Positions 1 through 8,363 of a stretch of DNA of 25,484 bases are shown here, one piece after another. The position numbers were made by a program, and so were the translations under genes. Below the pieces are notes generated by a model. The model did no database searches and was not told where the DNA came from. It saw nothing but the letters and a program-made list of their open reading frames with translations. Numbering within the stretch: position 1 is the stretch's first letter; every line of letters starts with the position of its first letter. This DNA is from Multifurca ochricompacta (Eukaryota > Basidiomycota > Agaricomycetes > Russulales > Russulaceae). The stretch spans positions 1-25,484 of the forward strand of contig WTXG01000403.1 of assembly GCA_022496185.1 (NCBI GenBank), in the 5' to 3' direction.

Positions 1-570
1 TTAGGTTCTTCTGCAGCCTCATCACCTCGGCCTTGAGGCGCGGAAGACGCATGTCATTCAGTACTTCGTCAATCGCAAAGGCGCGGGAGTCTTCCGCGGC
101 CAAGTGTCCCAACTGTTCGTCGCTCATCGTGTGATGAAGTCGTCCTGTGTATCGTTCCTCCAAATAGACCGGGGCCCGTAGACGGGACCTCCTTTCCGCA
201 TGCATCCCGCGACATCCATTCCCCCATTGGTGTAGAAGATGTACTTAGCTATAGCTTTGGTGCCATCCGCCATGGTGATCTTGAGCGGGAAGTACATTGA
301 TGAGTTCGGGTTGTTGGCAAAGAACGGGAACTCGGGGACATCATCGTCCAACTCCATGCCTGCCAAGTCATTTGGGTGCGGCTCTTCGCAGTGTTCAAAG
401 TCGTCGTTAGGGTTGGGTGACTGATTCTTTACGCGTCCTTCCGCAGCTTCGTAGTCAATGGGAGAGGAAGGACGAGTGGAAGGATGGGCAGAGGGAAAAG
501 CTTCCACAACCACATGAGCGGCAGTGAAGGCGTCGATGGCAGCAGAGGCAGCAATGGAGGAGGAAGACAT
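1..570 (-). pseudogene. Gypsy-1 accessory post-pol ORF (N-terminal part, frameshifted, cut by window edge)
   Basis: This ORF starts at the ATG at 570, about 70 nt after the pol stop at 641-643. It has an N-terminal Ser/Ala/Pro-rich stretch, an acidic segment (residues about 60-80), then a conserved block with EFPFF, YFPL, AKYIFYTN, GMDVAGC and KGGPVYG. The open frame ends at 124. A one-base shift at about 171-177 restores APVYLEE, GRLHH, DSRAFAIDEVL and LPRLKAEVMRLQK down to position 1. The same blocks occur in the same order in the Gypsy-2 ORF at 8364-9509, so this is a conserved protein of the family. I recognise no named domain here. The zinc-knuckle part would lie outside the window. Function is unknown; a nucleic-acid-binding accessory role is inferred from the Gypsy-2 copy. 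Confidence 0.75.
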
Positions 571-640
571 ATCAGTTGTGAGTTAGGACGTTGCTGGTGA
601 AGCGTTGTTCTGGGGGAAAGTCGGGAGTCTGCTCTTCCTT

Positions 641-1456
641 TTAAACGTTCTTGGGCGCCTGAGGGTGTCGTAAATGAAACTCCGCGATCAGGTCCGGGGC
701 AAAGATATCCCCGGCTGGTTCCCACAAGCTGTCAGAGTCTGGGAAACCTTTCCACTTGATCAGGTAATACAGCTTGCGCCCTCGGCCCTGTCGCTTCGAG
801 TCTAGAACACGTTCTACTTCCCATTCCTCCTCTCTGTCGATAAGGTCAGGTGGAGGTCTCGGGAAGTTCCCCCCATGAATGGAGGTTTCCTTATATGGGG
901 TCAAGAGTTTGGCATGGAAGACAGGGTGGATCTTCCATTTCGGCGGCAGTTGCAGTTCATATGACACATCTGACAGCTTCCTTGTGATCTGGAAGGGTCC
1001 GTGACGTCGGGGCGCTAGTTTGGCTGAGGGGTGTGACGTATGAATATTTTTTCCCTCGAGCCATACCCAGTCATTGGTCTGATAAGGTGTGAAAGTGCTT
1101 GGTTGGGTGGTCAGAAGCTGCTGTGCCTTTACGAGGTTGTCATTGGCCAATTGTCGTAACTCTTCCCATTGGCTTATTCGTTGGGTTACGGAAGGGACTT
1201 GAGTAGGCTTATCTACCCACGTGGTGCGCGGGGTCCAGCCCATGATAAGGGAGAAGGGGGTGGTCTTCGTGGTGCCATTGGGCCATGAGTTGTGAGCGAA
1301 CTCCGCAGTTGATAGCCATTCTGCCCAGTCATCTTGTCTGCTGTTGCACCAGAATCGGAGGTATTGTTCAAGCCACTGATTTGTCCGCTCGGACTGCCCG
1401 TCCATCTGTGGTGATAGGCTGTGGAGATGTTCTGTGCAATGTCCAACGTTTTGCAT
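641..1456 (-). pseudogene. Gypsy-1 integrase C-terminal half with chromodomain
   Basis: This frame carries the third integrase catalytic acid in DGQSERTNQWLEQYLR. It continues through the C-terminal DNA-binding region (GPFQITRKL, YELQLPP, HPVFHAKLL) and ends in a chromodomain with WEVERVLDSK, YLIKWKGF, SLWEPAGD and DLIAEFHLRHP. In chromoviruses the chromodomain binds methylated histone H3 tails and steers integration to heterochromatin, which fits the insertion into another transposon. The frame joins the upstream catalytic core through a one-base shift at about 1405 (the STAYH-PQMDG junction). The stop at 641-643 ends pol just before the accessory ORF. Confidence 0.92.
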
Positions 1457-1905
1457 AGGGCTCTGGCAAATGCTGATGTAAACCTGGTATCGCGGTCGGA
1501 TATAATCTTCTTGGGGAGTCCATAATGGCGGTATACGTGATCCAAGTACAGCTTTGCCACTCCTTCGGCGGTAATAGTCTCATGGCAGGGAATAAATAGG
1601 GCTGCTTTGGAGCAGTCGTGGTCAGTGATCGTAAGGATGGTGTCAAAGCCCTGCGATTCGGGTAGTTTGACAATAAAATCCATGGCAATAGTCTGAAAGG
1701 GGGTCGACACAACGGGAGTGATGGGGTGTATTGGCGGGATTTTTGGATGTGTGTTGACCTTGTTTGCCTGACACGCTGCGCATCCTTGCACATAATTTTC
1801 GACGTCCTTTTTCATGTTGGGCCACCAATAGTCTCTCTTGGTCAGGGCGTAGGTGTTGTGAATACCGGGGTGTCCTGCGGAGGGAGGTCGTGATGAAAAT
1901 GGATC
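1400..1905 (-). pseudogene. Gypsy-1 integrase N-terminal zinc finger and catalytic core
   Basis: The HHCC finger is split by a frameshift near 1880: the histidine half (AGHPGIHNTYALTKRDYWWP) precedes 1815 and the cysteine half is CAACQ. The core follows with the first catalytic Asp in IAMDFIVKLP, TITDHDCSKAALFIPC, YRHYGLPKKI, and the second Asp in ISDRDTRFTS. The third acid is in the next frame (entry 641-1456). The enzyme would insert the cDNA into the genome. The frameshifts at about 1880 and 1405 separate the finger and the last acidic residue from the core, so the protein should be inactive as sequenced. Confidence 0.9.
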
Positions 1906-2725
1906 ACCCCCCTCTTAATGTTGTCGCCACCGGTGACAACCAGTCGATCTCCATCCTTCCACCACAGGCCGTTGACTTCTTTAGATTGTGTGCATTGGCC
2001 CATGAACGGCATAGTTCTTGGTTCATGTTTTGGGAAACCTGTGCCCATAGGTCCATATCATGGAGGCTGACTATGGCAGTTTTCGCGAACACTTCCTCTG
2101 GGAGGACAGTGATGTCATTGTTGTCGTCCTCGCCTGTATGCATATCCGGCCTTCACGACAGTGCATCCGCTCTAGCATTCTGGCTTCCAGCAATGTGTTT
2201 CAGGGTGAAGTTGTATTCCTCTAACTCCAGAACTTCTCATGCCACGCGCCGACTGATTTTGTGGGGTTCCTTCCAGTACAATAGGTTGGAATGGTCGGTA
2301 TGGATGATGGTCTTATGTGGGGTCCCAGCCAGGTAAGGTCGCCAGTGTCGCAATGCTTTAACTATGGCGAGGAGTTCTCTATCCCAGATGTCATAATTCC
2401 GTTCGGCTGGGGAGAAGGTCTCTGAGTAGTACGCCACTGGGTGAAGTATCTGTGTGGCATCCCTCTGATATAACACGGCCCCGTTCGCAAAGTGAGAGGC
2501 GTCTACTTCCAATTCGAAGGGACGATGCAGATCTGGTTGGATAAGTACGGGCTCGGAGCCAACTAGGTCTCTGATCTGTTCAAACGCCTGCTGTTGTGCT
2601 GAACTCCAATGCCATGGCACATCTTTTTCAAGAGATCGTTCAGTGGTCGTGCGATGCCTGAGAATCCTTTGACAAACGTCGGTAGAAGTTGCAGAATCCA
2701 ATGAACGATCTGACGTCCTTGACAC
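1904..2725 (-). pseudogene. Gypsy-1 RNase H and RNase H-integrase linker
   Basis: The RNase H part (about 2630-2237) shows the acidic residues expected of the Ty3/Gypsy domain: ELEVDASHFANGAVLYQ, NYDIWDRELLAIVKALRHW and IIHTDHSNLLYW. It degrades the RNA strand of the RNA/DNA hybrid. After a frameshift near 2240 the frame continues toward the linker that precedes the integrase finger (MHTGEDDNNDITVLPEEVF). An in-frame TGA at 2153-2155 lies in the usual ALSRRPD motif, read here as ALS-stop-RPD. The upstream join to RT is also frameshifted, at about 2675 within the FIGFCNFYRRF connection. Confidence 0.88.
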
Positions 2726-3574
2726 AGGTCGGCACTGGCCACTCCTGGATCCCTTGTACTTTAACGGGATCCATGCGCACTTGTCCTCCTTCTAAGATGA
2801 CTCCCAGGTACTCAACACTGCGCTGTTCAAAAGAGCATTTGCGGGTTTGAGGTACAGGTCGTGTTCTTGGAGTATATCTAGCACCTGATGTACCCGGTCT
2901 CGATGGTGATCTAGGTTATCTGGGGTAGCCACCAGTATGTCGTCCATATAGACCACTACTTCTCCAGTAAGGATGAGATCACGGAAGATGTGGTTCATCA
3001 TGGCTTGGAATGTCGCCGGTGAGTTGGTAAGGCCAAAGAACATGACGTTTGGTTCAAACAATCCTTGATTAGTTTTGAACGCTGCTTTGCATTGATCTCC
3101 TTCCTTGATCCTGACGTTATTGTATCCCCACCGCACGTCCATTTTTGAAAAGAGGGATTTGTCCCTCATGGTGTCTATGAGTTCGGAGATGAGCGGTAGG
3201 GGGTAGGCATTCTTCACTGTATAAGCATTAATCCGTCGATAATCCTGGACTGGCCGCAGCTTGCCATCCTTCTTTTTAATGAAGAAGAAGGGCGAGGCAT
3301 ACTGTGACTTGGATGGACGAATGTATCCTTTCGCCAAATGTTCTTCCAGGAACTCTGTCAATGCCACCTGCTCAGACTGGGATAGTGGATAGATTTTGCA
3401 ATCGATTGCAGCCGGTGTGTTGGGGAGCAGGTCTATGGCGTGGTCCCAGGGTCGAGAGGGTGGGAACCGCTGTGACTCCTCTTCTGAGAACACCTTCCAA
3501 TGTCGGTGGTAGGTACGCGGTACTATGTCATCGTAAGTTTTCTCCGTCTGCCCTTGTATCGCCTTCTGGGCCAA
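2675..3574 (-). pseudogene. Gypsy-1 reverse transcriptase
   Basis: RT motifs appear in order: [44 protein letters not shown], the first catalytic Asp in [50 protein letters not shown], and the YMDD box at 2939-2950 ([12 protein letters not shown]). The domain would copy the element RNA into cDNA in the virus-like particle. The open frame ends at 2792 after LYLKPA. The homologous continuation (IQEWPVPTCVKDVRSFIGF) follows in another frame after a shift near 2830. All catalytic residues are present, so decay here is by indel only. Confidence 0.94.
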
Positions 3575-3612
3575 TTCTGAAGCTTTCGTGGCATAACAGC
3601 GACCTAGGTCTT

Positions 3613-3990
3613 CTAGCCGACATCTGCATCCTTCATCGCGCCATGTCTAACCGCATAATCATAGCCCCTCGACGTAATGATGGTGGGGTAGGAATCCTTG
3701 TCCATTGTTGCATCTGCCCAATTTATCCTGGGCTCGAATGCAGCAAGCCATGGATACCCCAAAATGAGGTCTTCGTCTCCCAAGTCAGTGATCAAAAAGT
3801 GAATGACTTTTGCTGTTTCTCTGACTTGGACATTCAGGTCGGTGTAATGCGTGATTTTCCCAGCACGGTTGGCAGTTCCGTCAATATTCCAGATATTTTT
3901 CTCTTTGGGAAGAGCCTGCTTCCCTAGTCCCAAGGTTTTGATCATTCTTGGACTGATAAAGTTGTCCGTGGCTCCGGAGTCCACTAGGAT
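3613..3990 (-). pseudogene. Gypsy-1 aspartic protease
   Basis: The active site reads VDSGATDNFI at about 3984, preceded by ILVDSG-type context, and the domain ends with DLILGYPWLAAFEPRINW, the second conserved block of retrotransposon proteases. It would cut the Gag-Pol polyprotein during particle maturation. It lies between the gag zinc knuckle (4297-4338) and RT, as expected. No in-family start codon is needed, because the domain is released from a polyprotein. The frame ends at 3613, just before RT starts in another frame. The stretch 3985-4176 is a linker without a recognisable domain. Confidence 0.88.
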
Positions 3991-4176
3991 ATCTCGGTCG
4001 GCCGTCCTCTGTGTAGTCTCAAATGAACTGGTATTTTTAATGACTTGAATCGACTAGTATACACAGAGGTAACATGGAGTGCTCTTGCCCAGGCCGATGG
4101 GGTAGAGCTTATCAAAAATCCTTCTTTGCGAAAGCCTTCTCCACAAGGATGGCTCGCACTTCCTCACTCTCCTTCA

Positions 4177-5618
4177 TCATGTTGCCCATATGTCCTGGGC
4201 TTTTCTTCCTTGGTCGCTTGTCGACAGCCGGCGGGTTATTGTTATAGGGATCGTCGGCGTAGCGTTTGCTGCTGCAACTCGTACTCCCTTCTTCGGACAG
4301 TCTCGGGACATGTGTCCCTGGCCTTTACAGCGAAAACACCTTCCTTCCTTCATCAGTGTCTGCCGTTCGTCTTCTGTGAGCGTGGCTCTCGCCCTGACTC
4401 TGTCTGCGGAGGTGTCCATAGCATTGGGGTCCCTCTGCGTAGTGTGCGCTGGTTTGACTCCAAACGCGGCCTTCCACTGTTCTCGAGTCTTTCCTTTCTT
4501 GGTATCGACTCCAAATCGTGTTTGGAAGTCAAGATAGTCCTGCTGCTGTCGTCGAGCAGCATCGACCCACTCGTCCCAGTCATGAGGGTGATGGAACTGT
4601 ATGATGTTTTTGACAGCGGGTTCGGCAGTCCTTGGGAGAAGAGGTCCAAGGTTGCTTCTTCATCCGTATCATAGCCTGCTCGGTTTGCTAGGCTTCGGAA
4701 TTTGCCACATAGGCGTCGAGCTCTCCTTTCTCCATTCTCAGGGATTTTAATTCCCTGGCTGCCTTCTGTTTTGCCTGTCCATCAGTGAAGGCGTCTTTGA
4801 ATCTCTGGGCTATGGTCTCCCAGAGGCCTTCACTGGTAGTGCGGCGGCCACTCTCTACCTGCTCGTTCAGCCACTCGAGCTGTTCCATTGTCCAATCGTC
4901 AACGGCGTCACCCCTGATGAGGGAGAGAAAGAGGTTGGCGCGTGGAAGGGGTTGACGATTTGGGCCACATCATGGTTGAAGTTCTTGAATGTGGTGAACT
5001 CCAACATGAACTTCTTGCTCTGGGAGCGATCTCCCGTGAAGGTCTGGGGTAAGATCCCCGAAAGACGTCCCGACGGAGGCGGGATGTTTGGGACGACCGG
5101 AGGAGGAGGAGGAGGAGGAGCGGGGTCGGGGAGTTGAGCGGCGATGGTGGACATATTCTGATGAGATGGGGTAACGGTTTCTGAGGATTGTATCGATATC
5201 TGGGGGTTGTCAAAGCAGGGGCTCTGATCGTGACAACTGCCGGTGCAACCAGGGGTGTAGACAATGCTAATACTGGTGCGTCTTCGCTATTCTCTTCGAC
5301 GTATTCTTCTGGTTCTGAGTCGGTGATGATCGCGGGCGGGTTCTCTCTCCACGGTCCAAGACCGAATTCTGGTGGAGCGGGAGCGGTAGTAACCCACGAG
5401 TGTCTGCTATCCGAGTATCGGATACGATACCAAACTCTTCTTTCGTCGTCGTACTCTACCGGTTGGTATCTTCCGTCGTGATAGACGTAGTATCCAAACT
5501 CGGTTTCAAAGTCTTTCCAGACGGCAGAGCCAAGTGTCTGTTGTGAAAGATTATTCTCGTCTCTGCGTTCGATGAGCTCTTCTTTGAACAGGGTCTGACT
5601 GCGGCTGGACGAAGCCAC
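4177..5618 (-). pseudogene. Gypsy-1 gag (capsid/nucleocapsid), frameshifted
   Basis: The ATG at 5618 is the first after the primer site, only about 10 nt beyond it, and is the likely gag-pol start. The first 130 or so residues are acidic and Pro-rich. The reading then shifts near 5215-5240 into a Pro-rich linker (PDPAPPPPPPP) and the capsid region (LPQTFTGDRSQSKKFMLEF). It shifts again near 4940 into LFLSLIRGDAVDDW, EGLWETIAQRFKDAF and GELDAYVA, and further shifts occur near 4690 and 4640. The last segment carries the CCHC knuckle CFRCKGQGHMSRDC at 4297-4338. Gag forms the particle and binds the genomic RNA. Homology order is clear despite the breaks. Confidence 0.88.
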
Positions 5619-5627
5619 GTTGGGAGG

Positions 5628-5638
5628 AGACTCGACTT
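5628..5638 (-). other. Gypsy-1 self-primer binding site
   Basis: Two nucleotides inside the 5' LTR end, the minus strand reads AAGTCGAGTCT. This is the exact reverse complement of AGACTCGACTT at 5874-5864 in the LTR, 33 nt downstream of the TATA box, that is, at the predicted 5' end of the RNA. There is no TGG-type tRNA 3'-end primer site here. The layout matches the Tf1/Tf2 mechanism, in which the first 11 nt of the transcript fold back and prime minus-strand synthesis. Confidence 0.8.
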
Positions 5639-5640
5639 GA

Positions 5641-6229
5641 TGTTACGTCCGGTGCGGGACGTTCCACACAACTTGTGTGACAGCGTTCGTTCGTTATCGG
5701 GTAAAAGGCCAATAAGACCTTTGGAGTTCGTGGTGAAAGAGTCAAAGTCAAAGAGGCTGTACTCTAAGACGATGTTGAGCGGAAGGCACCTGAAGTGCTT
5801 GTTGAGAGGATCGAGTCAAGCTTTCAAAGGGAAGTCCAGAAGACAAGCACCGATGTATTCAATAAGTCGAGTCTGAGGTCTACAAGTAGCTACAGTGGAC
5901 TTATATACGTAATCGAATGAGCGTCTAAAGATAAGATATCTGGAGTCATGTGGGCCCAATATACGAAAGCGGAGGGCGTAAAGCCTGGCTTCTGATAGGG
6001 AATTAAGTAAGTGTCCGGTCGTAAAGATAAGGGATAAGAGATAAGAGATAGAAGACCAATCATAAGTACAGCGAGCCAAACAAGAGCAAAGCCGATCACG
6101 GGGAGGGAAGCAAGGCACGTGACGGGTCCCAGGACGGGGACGTGATCAAGAAGTGTAAAGTAGGGGGACGGGTGGGGTCGTCATTGGGGATCGTAAAGAA
6201 AAGTGGGTTGCTAGGCAAGGGCCGTAACA
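5641..6229 (-). repeat. 5' LTR of Gypsy-1 (589 bp)
   Basis: The LTR is bounded by TGTTACG at 6229 (minus) and CGTAACA ending at 5641, a 7-bp inverted terminal repeat of the TG...CA type. Copia-1 coding sequence stops exactly at its outer edge and gag begins 23 nt after its inner edge. Its 3' end (ACGTCCCGCACCGGACGTAACA region) aligns with the end of the Gypsy-2 LTR. It contains a TATA box and the self-primer sequence. Confidence 0.93.
5864..5907 (-). promoter_or_regulatory. Gypsy-1 LTR core promoter: TATA box and predicted RNA 5' end
   Basis: TATATAA lies at 5907-5901 on the minus strand. AGACTCGACTT (5874-5864) begins 33 nt after the first T of the TATA box, the normal distance to a transcription start. 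That 11-mer pairs exactly with the primer site at 5628-5638. The Gypsy-2 LTR keeps the same pair of signals at 34 nt spacing. Confidence 0.75.
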
Positions 6230-7876
6230 TTGCAGTGCCTCATCTTTGCTCTTCAAGAGCTCTAATCTGGTAAATCGCGTATAATCATCAGTAAACATCA
6301 CGTAATATTTTCGCCCTCCAATGGTAGAAGTGGGCGATGGTCCCCACAAGTCAGTGTGGATCTCCTCTCCAAAAGCCTTGGCTGGCGGTGCGGCGCGCTC
6401 CTTCTTTATGGCCTTGCGTGTTAACTTAGCATAATCGCACGAATCGCAATAAAAAGGGGAATGATCGTCTATTAGACGCAGTCCGGTGACTGCATGGCTG
6501 CGAATCAAAGTGCGAATTGCGTCCACTGAGATGTGACCGAGTCGCTTGTGGAGCGTGGGAAGATCTACTTCTTCCGGTATAGCTGCTGCCGCGGTTAGAT
6601 TTGAATGCTCGACTTTATACAATCCATTTGCATTTGCCGCTATACTGCCAATTTGAAGTCCTTTTTCATTTTTGATATTGCAACGACTACCTTGGAAGGA
6701 TACTGAATATCCTGCACTCGCGATGCATCCTATGGATACAACGGTAAGCGGAATGTCTGGCGCGTGCAAGATATCACGCAAGATAATCGGAGTAGTCGAT
6801 GTTCCATTAGGCACTTCAATCTGAAGATCGCCGGTACCAATGGCATAGAAAAATCGCTTGTCAGCGGCGCTAATTGGTCGAGGGGAAATGGACTGATAGG
6901 AGAGGAATCGATGACGAAAAGGGGAAATGTGCCGCGAGGCACCAGAATCATAAAGCTCGGCTTCACAGGTACTTGCCGCGTTTGCCGTTTCTCGTACTGA
7001 TGAATTATTTTGCTCTTCAAAGCTTGTTGTTTCGACGGCCCAGGATTCGATGTCTGTCATCGTCTTGTCCGTGTTCTCTGTTGCTACAGCGGCATTGTCA
7101 TTGTCGCTCTTGTTTTTCTTCGGCCCTTGGCCTTCTTTCCCTCCTCCTCTGGCCCAGCATTCCGCTTTAACATGCCCTTTCTTGTGGCAGTTAAAGCATT
7201 CGATTTCTCGTTTCTTCTTCTTCTGCTGGGTTCTTGCCATGAATGCCTCGTCTTGAGGCGTTTTTCGGAGGAGTCGACGTTCGTACACGTTAAGGGCGGT
7301 ACGTTTTACAGCGGCTGGGGTTACGACTTGGTTATTCGCGTCGTACGATGTCATGAGGGATTCGATAGGACCGTCGTAGGATGGTGGTAGGGATCCTGAG
7401 ATAATGGCGACATATTCAAGGTCGTCTACAACTCTGCCGATAGATGCGAGCTTCTCTCGCATCTCATCCAGCCTGTCAAGGTGAGTTCGAACATTATCTT
7501 CCTCACCGCATTTTGTATTTTGGAATTTTCTTCCCAGGTCTACCATCAAGCTACTCGATCGTCCCTCAAAAAGTGTTGTTAAAATGTCCCACACCGCTTT
7601 TGCGTGCGTAGCAGTCTTTATTCGATTAAAGACTGTGTCGGGTATGGATGTGGCAATAAGCTGCTTGACAATAGCTCCGTCCGCTGCCCATTTTTGCTCA
7701 GGGGTAAGTCCGCCGACTGTGCCTGCATTGACATAACTTGCTGTAGGATTTTCATTGATAAGAAGCGGTGACAAGCCCTTCATATCAATAATCCATTTCA
7801 TGCGGTCTCGGTATGTGATCCAGTTGGATCCGTCTGCTGCTAACTTGATAACATTGAGTTTAAGGTCGTCAGTCAT
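6230..7876 (-). CDS. Copia-1 Gag-Pol polyprotein, N-terminal 549 residues
   Basis: The start is the ATG at 7876, about 60 nt after the primer site. The Gag domain of the UBN2 type covers roughly residues 15-205 (DGSNWITYRDRM, AKAVWDILTTLFEG, SLPPSYDG). The CCHC knuckle is C227-C230-H235-C240 (CFNCHKKGHVKAEC). The aspartic protease motif is at D310 (LYDSGASRHISPF). The GAG-pre-integrase finger uses H443, H448, C477 and C480 (LHKRLGHIS, CDSC). The integrase core starts with D509 in HTDLWGPSPT, followed by YYVMFTDDYTRFTRLELL. Residue 549 is the last Copia codon. The open frame then reads 27 spurious residues into the Gypsy-1 LTR, ending at 6146. The protein would be truncated before the second integrase Asp. 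Confidence 0.93.
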
Positions 7877-7934
7877 AATGAAAGAGTGTAGTGCAAATGA
7901 CGCAAGTAAGTTTTGAGTTTATTTAGCAGCAGCA

Positions 7935-7946
7935 GGGCCCATAACC
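7935..7946 (-). other. Copia-1 primer binding site (initiator tRNA-Met anticodon arm)
   Basis: Directly after the LTR the minus strand reads GGTTATGGGCCC, complementary to GGGCCCATAACC, the anticodon stem-loop of an initiator tRNA-Met with its CAT anticodon. Drosophila copia and yeast Ty5 prime from such a half-tRNA cut in the anticodon loop, so the same mechanism is inferred. Confidence 0.78.
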
Positions 7947-8161
7947 TGATAAGATTATGGGGGCCAGATAGGGGTACACACGTGTAAATCTTTTTTGCAA
8001 GGAAAAAGAATACAATGCTGTCTTGATTCGCTTTTTCAAGCCTTTTTTATACAATTTACACTACAGTTAATTTCAATACAAGTATGAGAGTTTTGTAAAT
8101 AGGGGTTAAGTAAATGAGACATTTTATCTTGTGACTTTTTCAATTTGTCGCGCTTGTATCA
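7947..8161 (-). repeat. 5' LTR of Copia-1 (215 bp)
   Basis: The boundaries are TGATA at 8161 (minus) and TATCA at 7947, a 5-bp inverted terminal repeat. The inner edge abuts the primer site without a gap. A TATA box (TATAAAA, 8051-8045) lies inside. No second LTR is available for comparison, so the outer edge rests on the inverted termini alone. Confidence 0.75.
8045..8051 (-). promoter_or_regulatory. TATA box in Copia-1 LTR
   Basis: TATAAAA on the minus strand within the LTR, about 105 bp upstream of its inner end and correctly oriented for the gag-pol frame. Confidence 0.55.
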
Positions 8162-8363
8162 GTTAGATAAAATAATCAAAATAAAATAAACGTTAATCTT
8201 GTAACTGTAAACTTTTAACCATAGAGTCTGTAGAATCAAATGTGAGACGCAAACAAGATCGAAGTTCATCGCCCCTGAGGGGCGTGCCAAAAATTAATTG
8301 TTCTAGCCAAAGGCTAGAACTTTTGACGACTGTGGTGCGCTTTTGCGCTCCTCCAGGTTGTCG
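8162..8363 (+). other. Non-coding leader of the Gypsy-2 accessory ORF with three hairpins
   Basis: This 200-bp stretch lies between the Copia-1 LTR and the accessory ORF start. The left half is AT-rich (AAAATAATCAAAATAAAATA at about 8168). The right half has three perfect hairpins in a row: CGCCCC-tga-GGGGCG (8270-8284), GTTCTAGCC-aaa-GGCTAGAAC (8300-8320) and GCGC-tttt-GCGC (8337-8348). The last ends 15 nt before the ATG at 8364. Gypsy-1 has only about 70 nt in the same position. No coding homology is seen in any frame. Confidence 0.55.

Larger units (their letters stand above)
1..6229 (-). mobile_element. Gypsy-1: Ty3/Gypsy chromodomain LTR retrotransposon (Tf1/sushi-like), 3' end outside window
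   Basis: On the minus strand the order is 5' LTR (6229-5641), primer site, gag with one CCHC knuckle, aspartic protease, reverse transcriptase, RNase H, integrase with HHCC finger and chromodomain, then an extra ORF running off the left edge. RT before integrase is the Ty3/Gypsy order, and the chromodomain marks a chromovirus. The element interrupts the Copia-1 integrase exactly at 6229/6230, so it is younger than Copia-1. Gag and pol are broken by several single-base frameshifts and by at least one TGA (2153-2155), so this copy is not expected to be autonomous. The 3' LTR and second target-site copy lie beyond position 1. Confidence 0.95.
6230..8161 (-). mobile_element. Copia-1: Ty1/Copia element, 5' part, interrupted by Gypsy-1
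   Basis: On the minus strand a 215-bp LTR (8161-7947) is followed directly by an initiator-tRNA-like primer site and one long gag-protease-integrase frame. The frame is cut at 6230 by the Gypsy-1 LTR. Integrase precedes RT in Copia elements; RT and RNase H should lie left of Gypsy-1, outside the window. The 549 Copia codons present have no stop or frameshift, so this is one of the youngest-looking Copia copies here. Confidence 0.92.

Noticed and set aside
5092..5125. GGAGGA simple repeat as a regulatory element
   Set aside because: On the coding strand this is the Pro codon run of the Gypsy-1 Gag linker and needs no other explanation.
6146..6229. C-terminal extension of the Copia-1 protein
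   Set aside because: These 27 codons lie in the Gypsy-1 LTR and are read-through after the insertion, not part of the Copia protein.
7934..7949. tRNA gene remnant (CAGGGCCCATAACC-like anticodon arm)
   Set aside because: Only the anticodon arm is present, directly next to the LTR end. A primer binding site explains it fully; no acceptor, D or T arm sequence is nearby.
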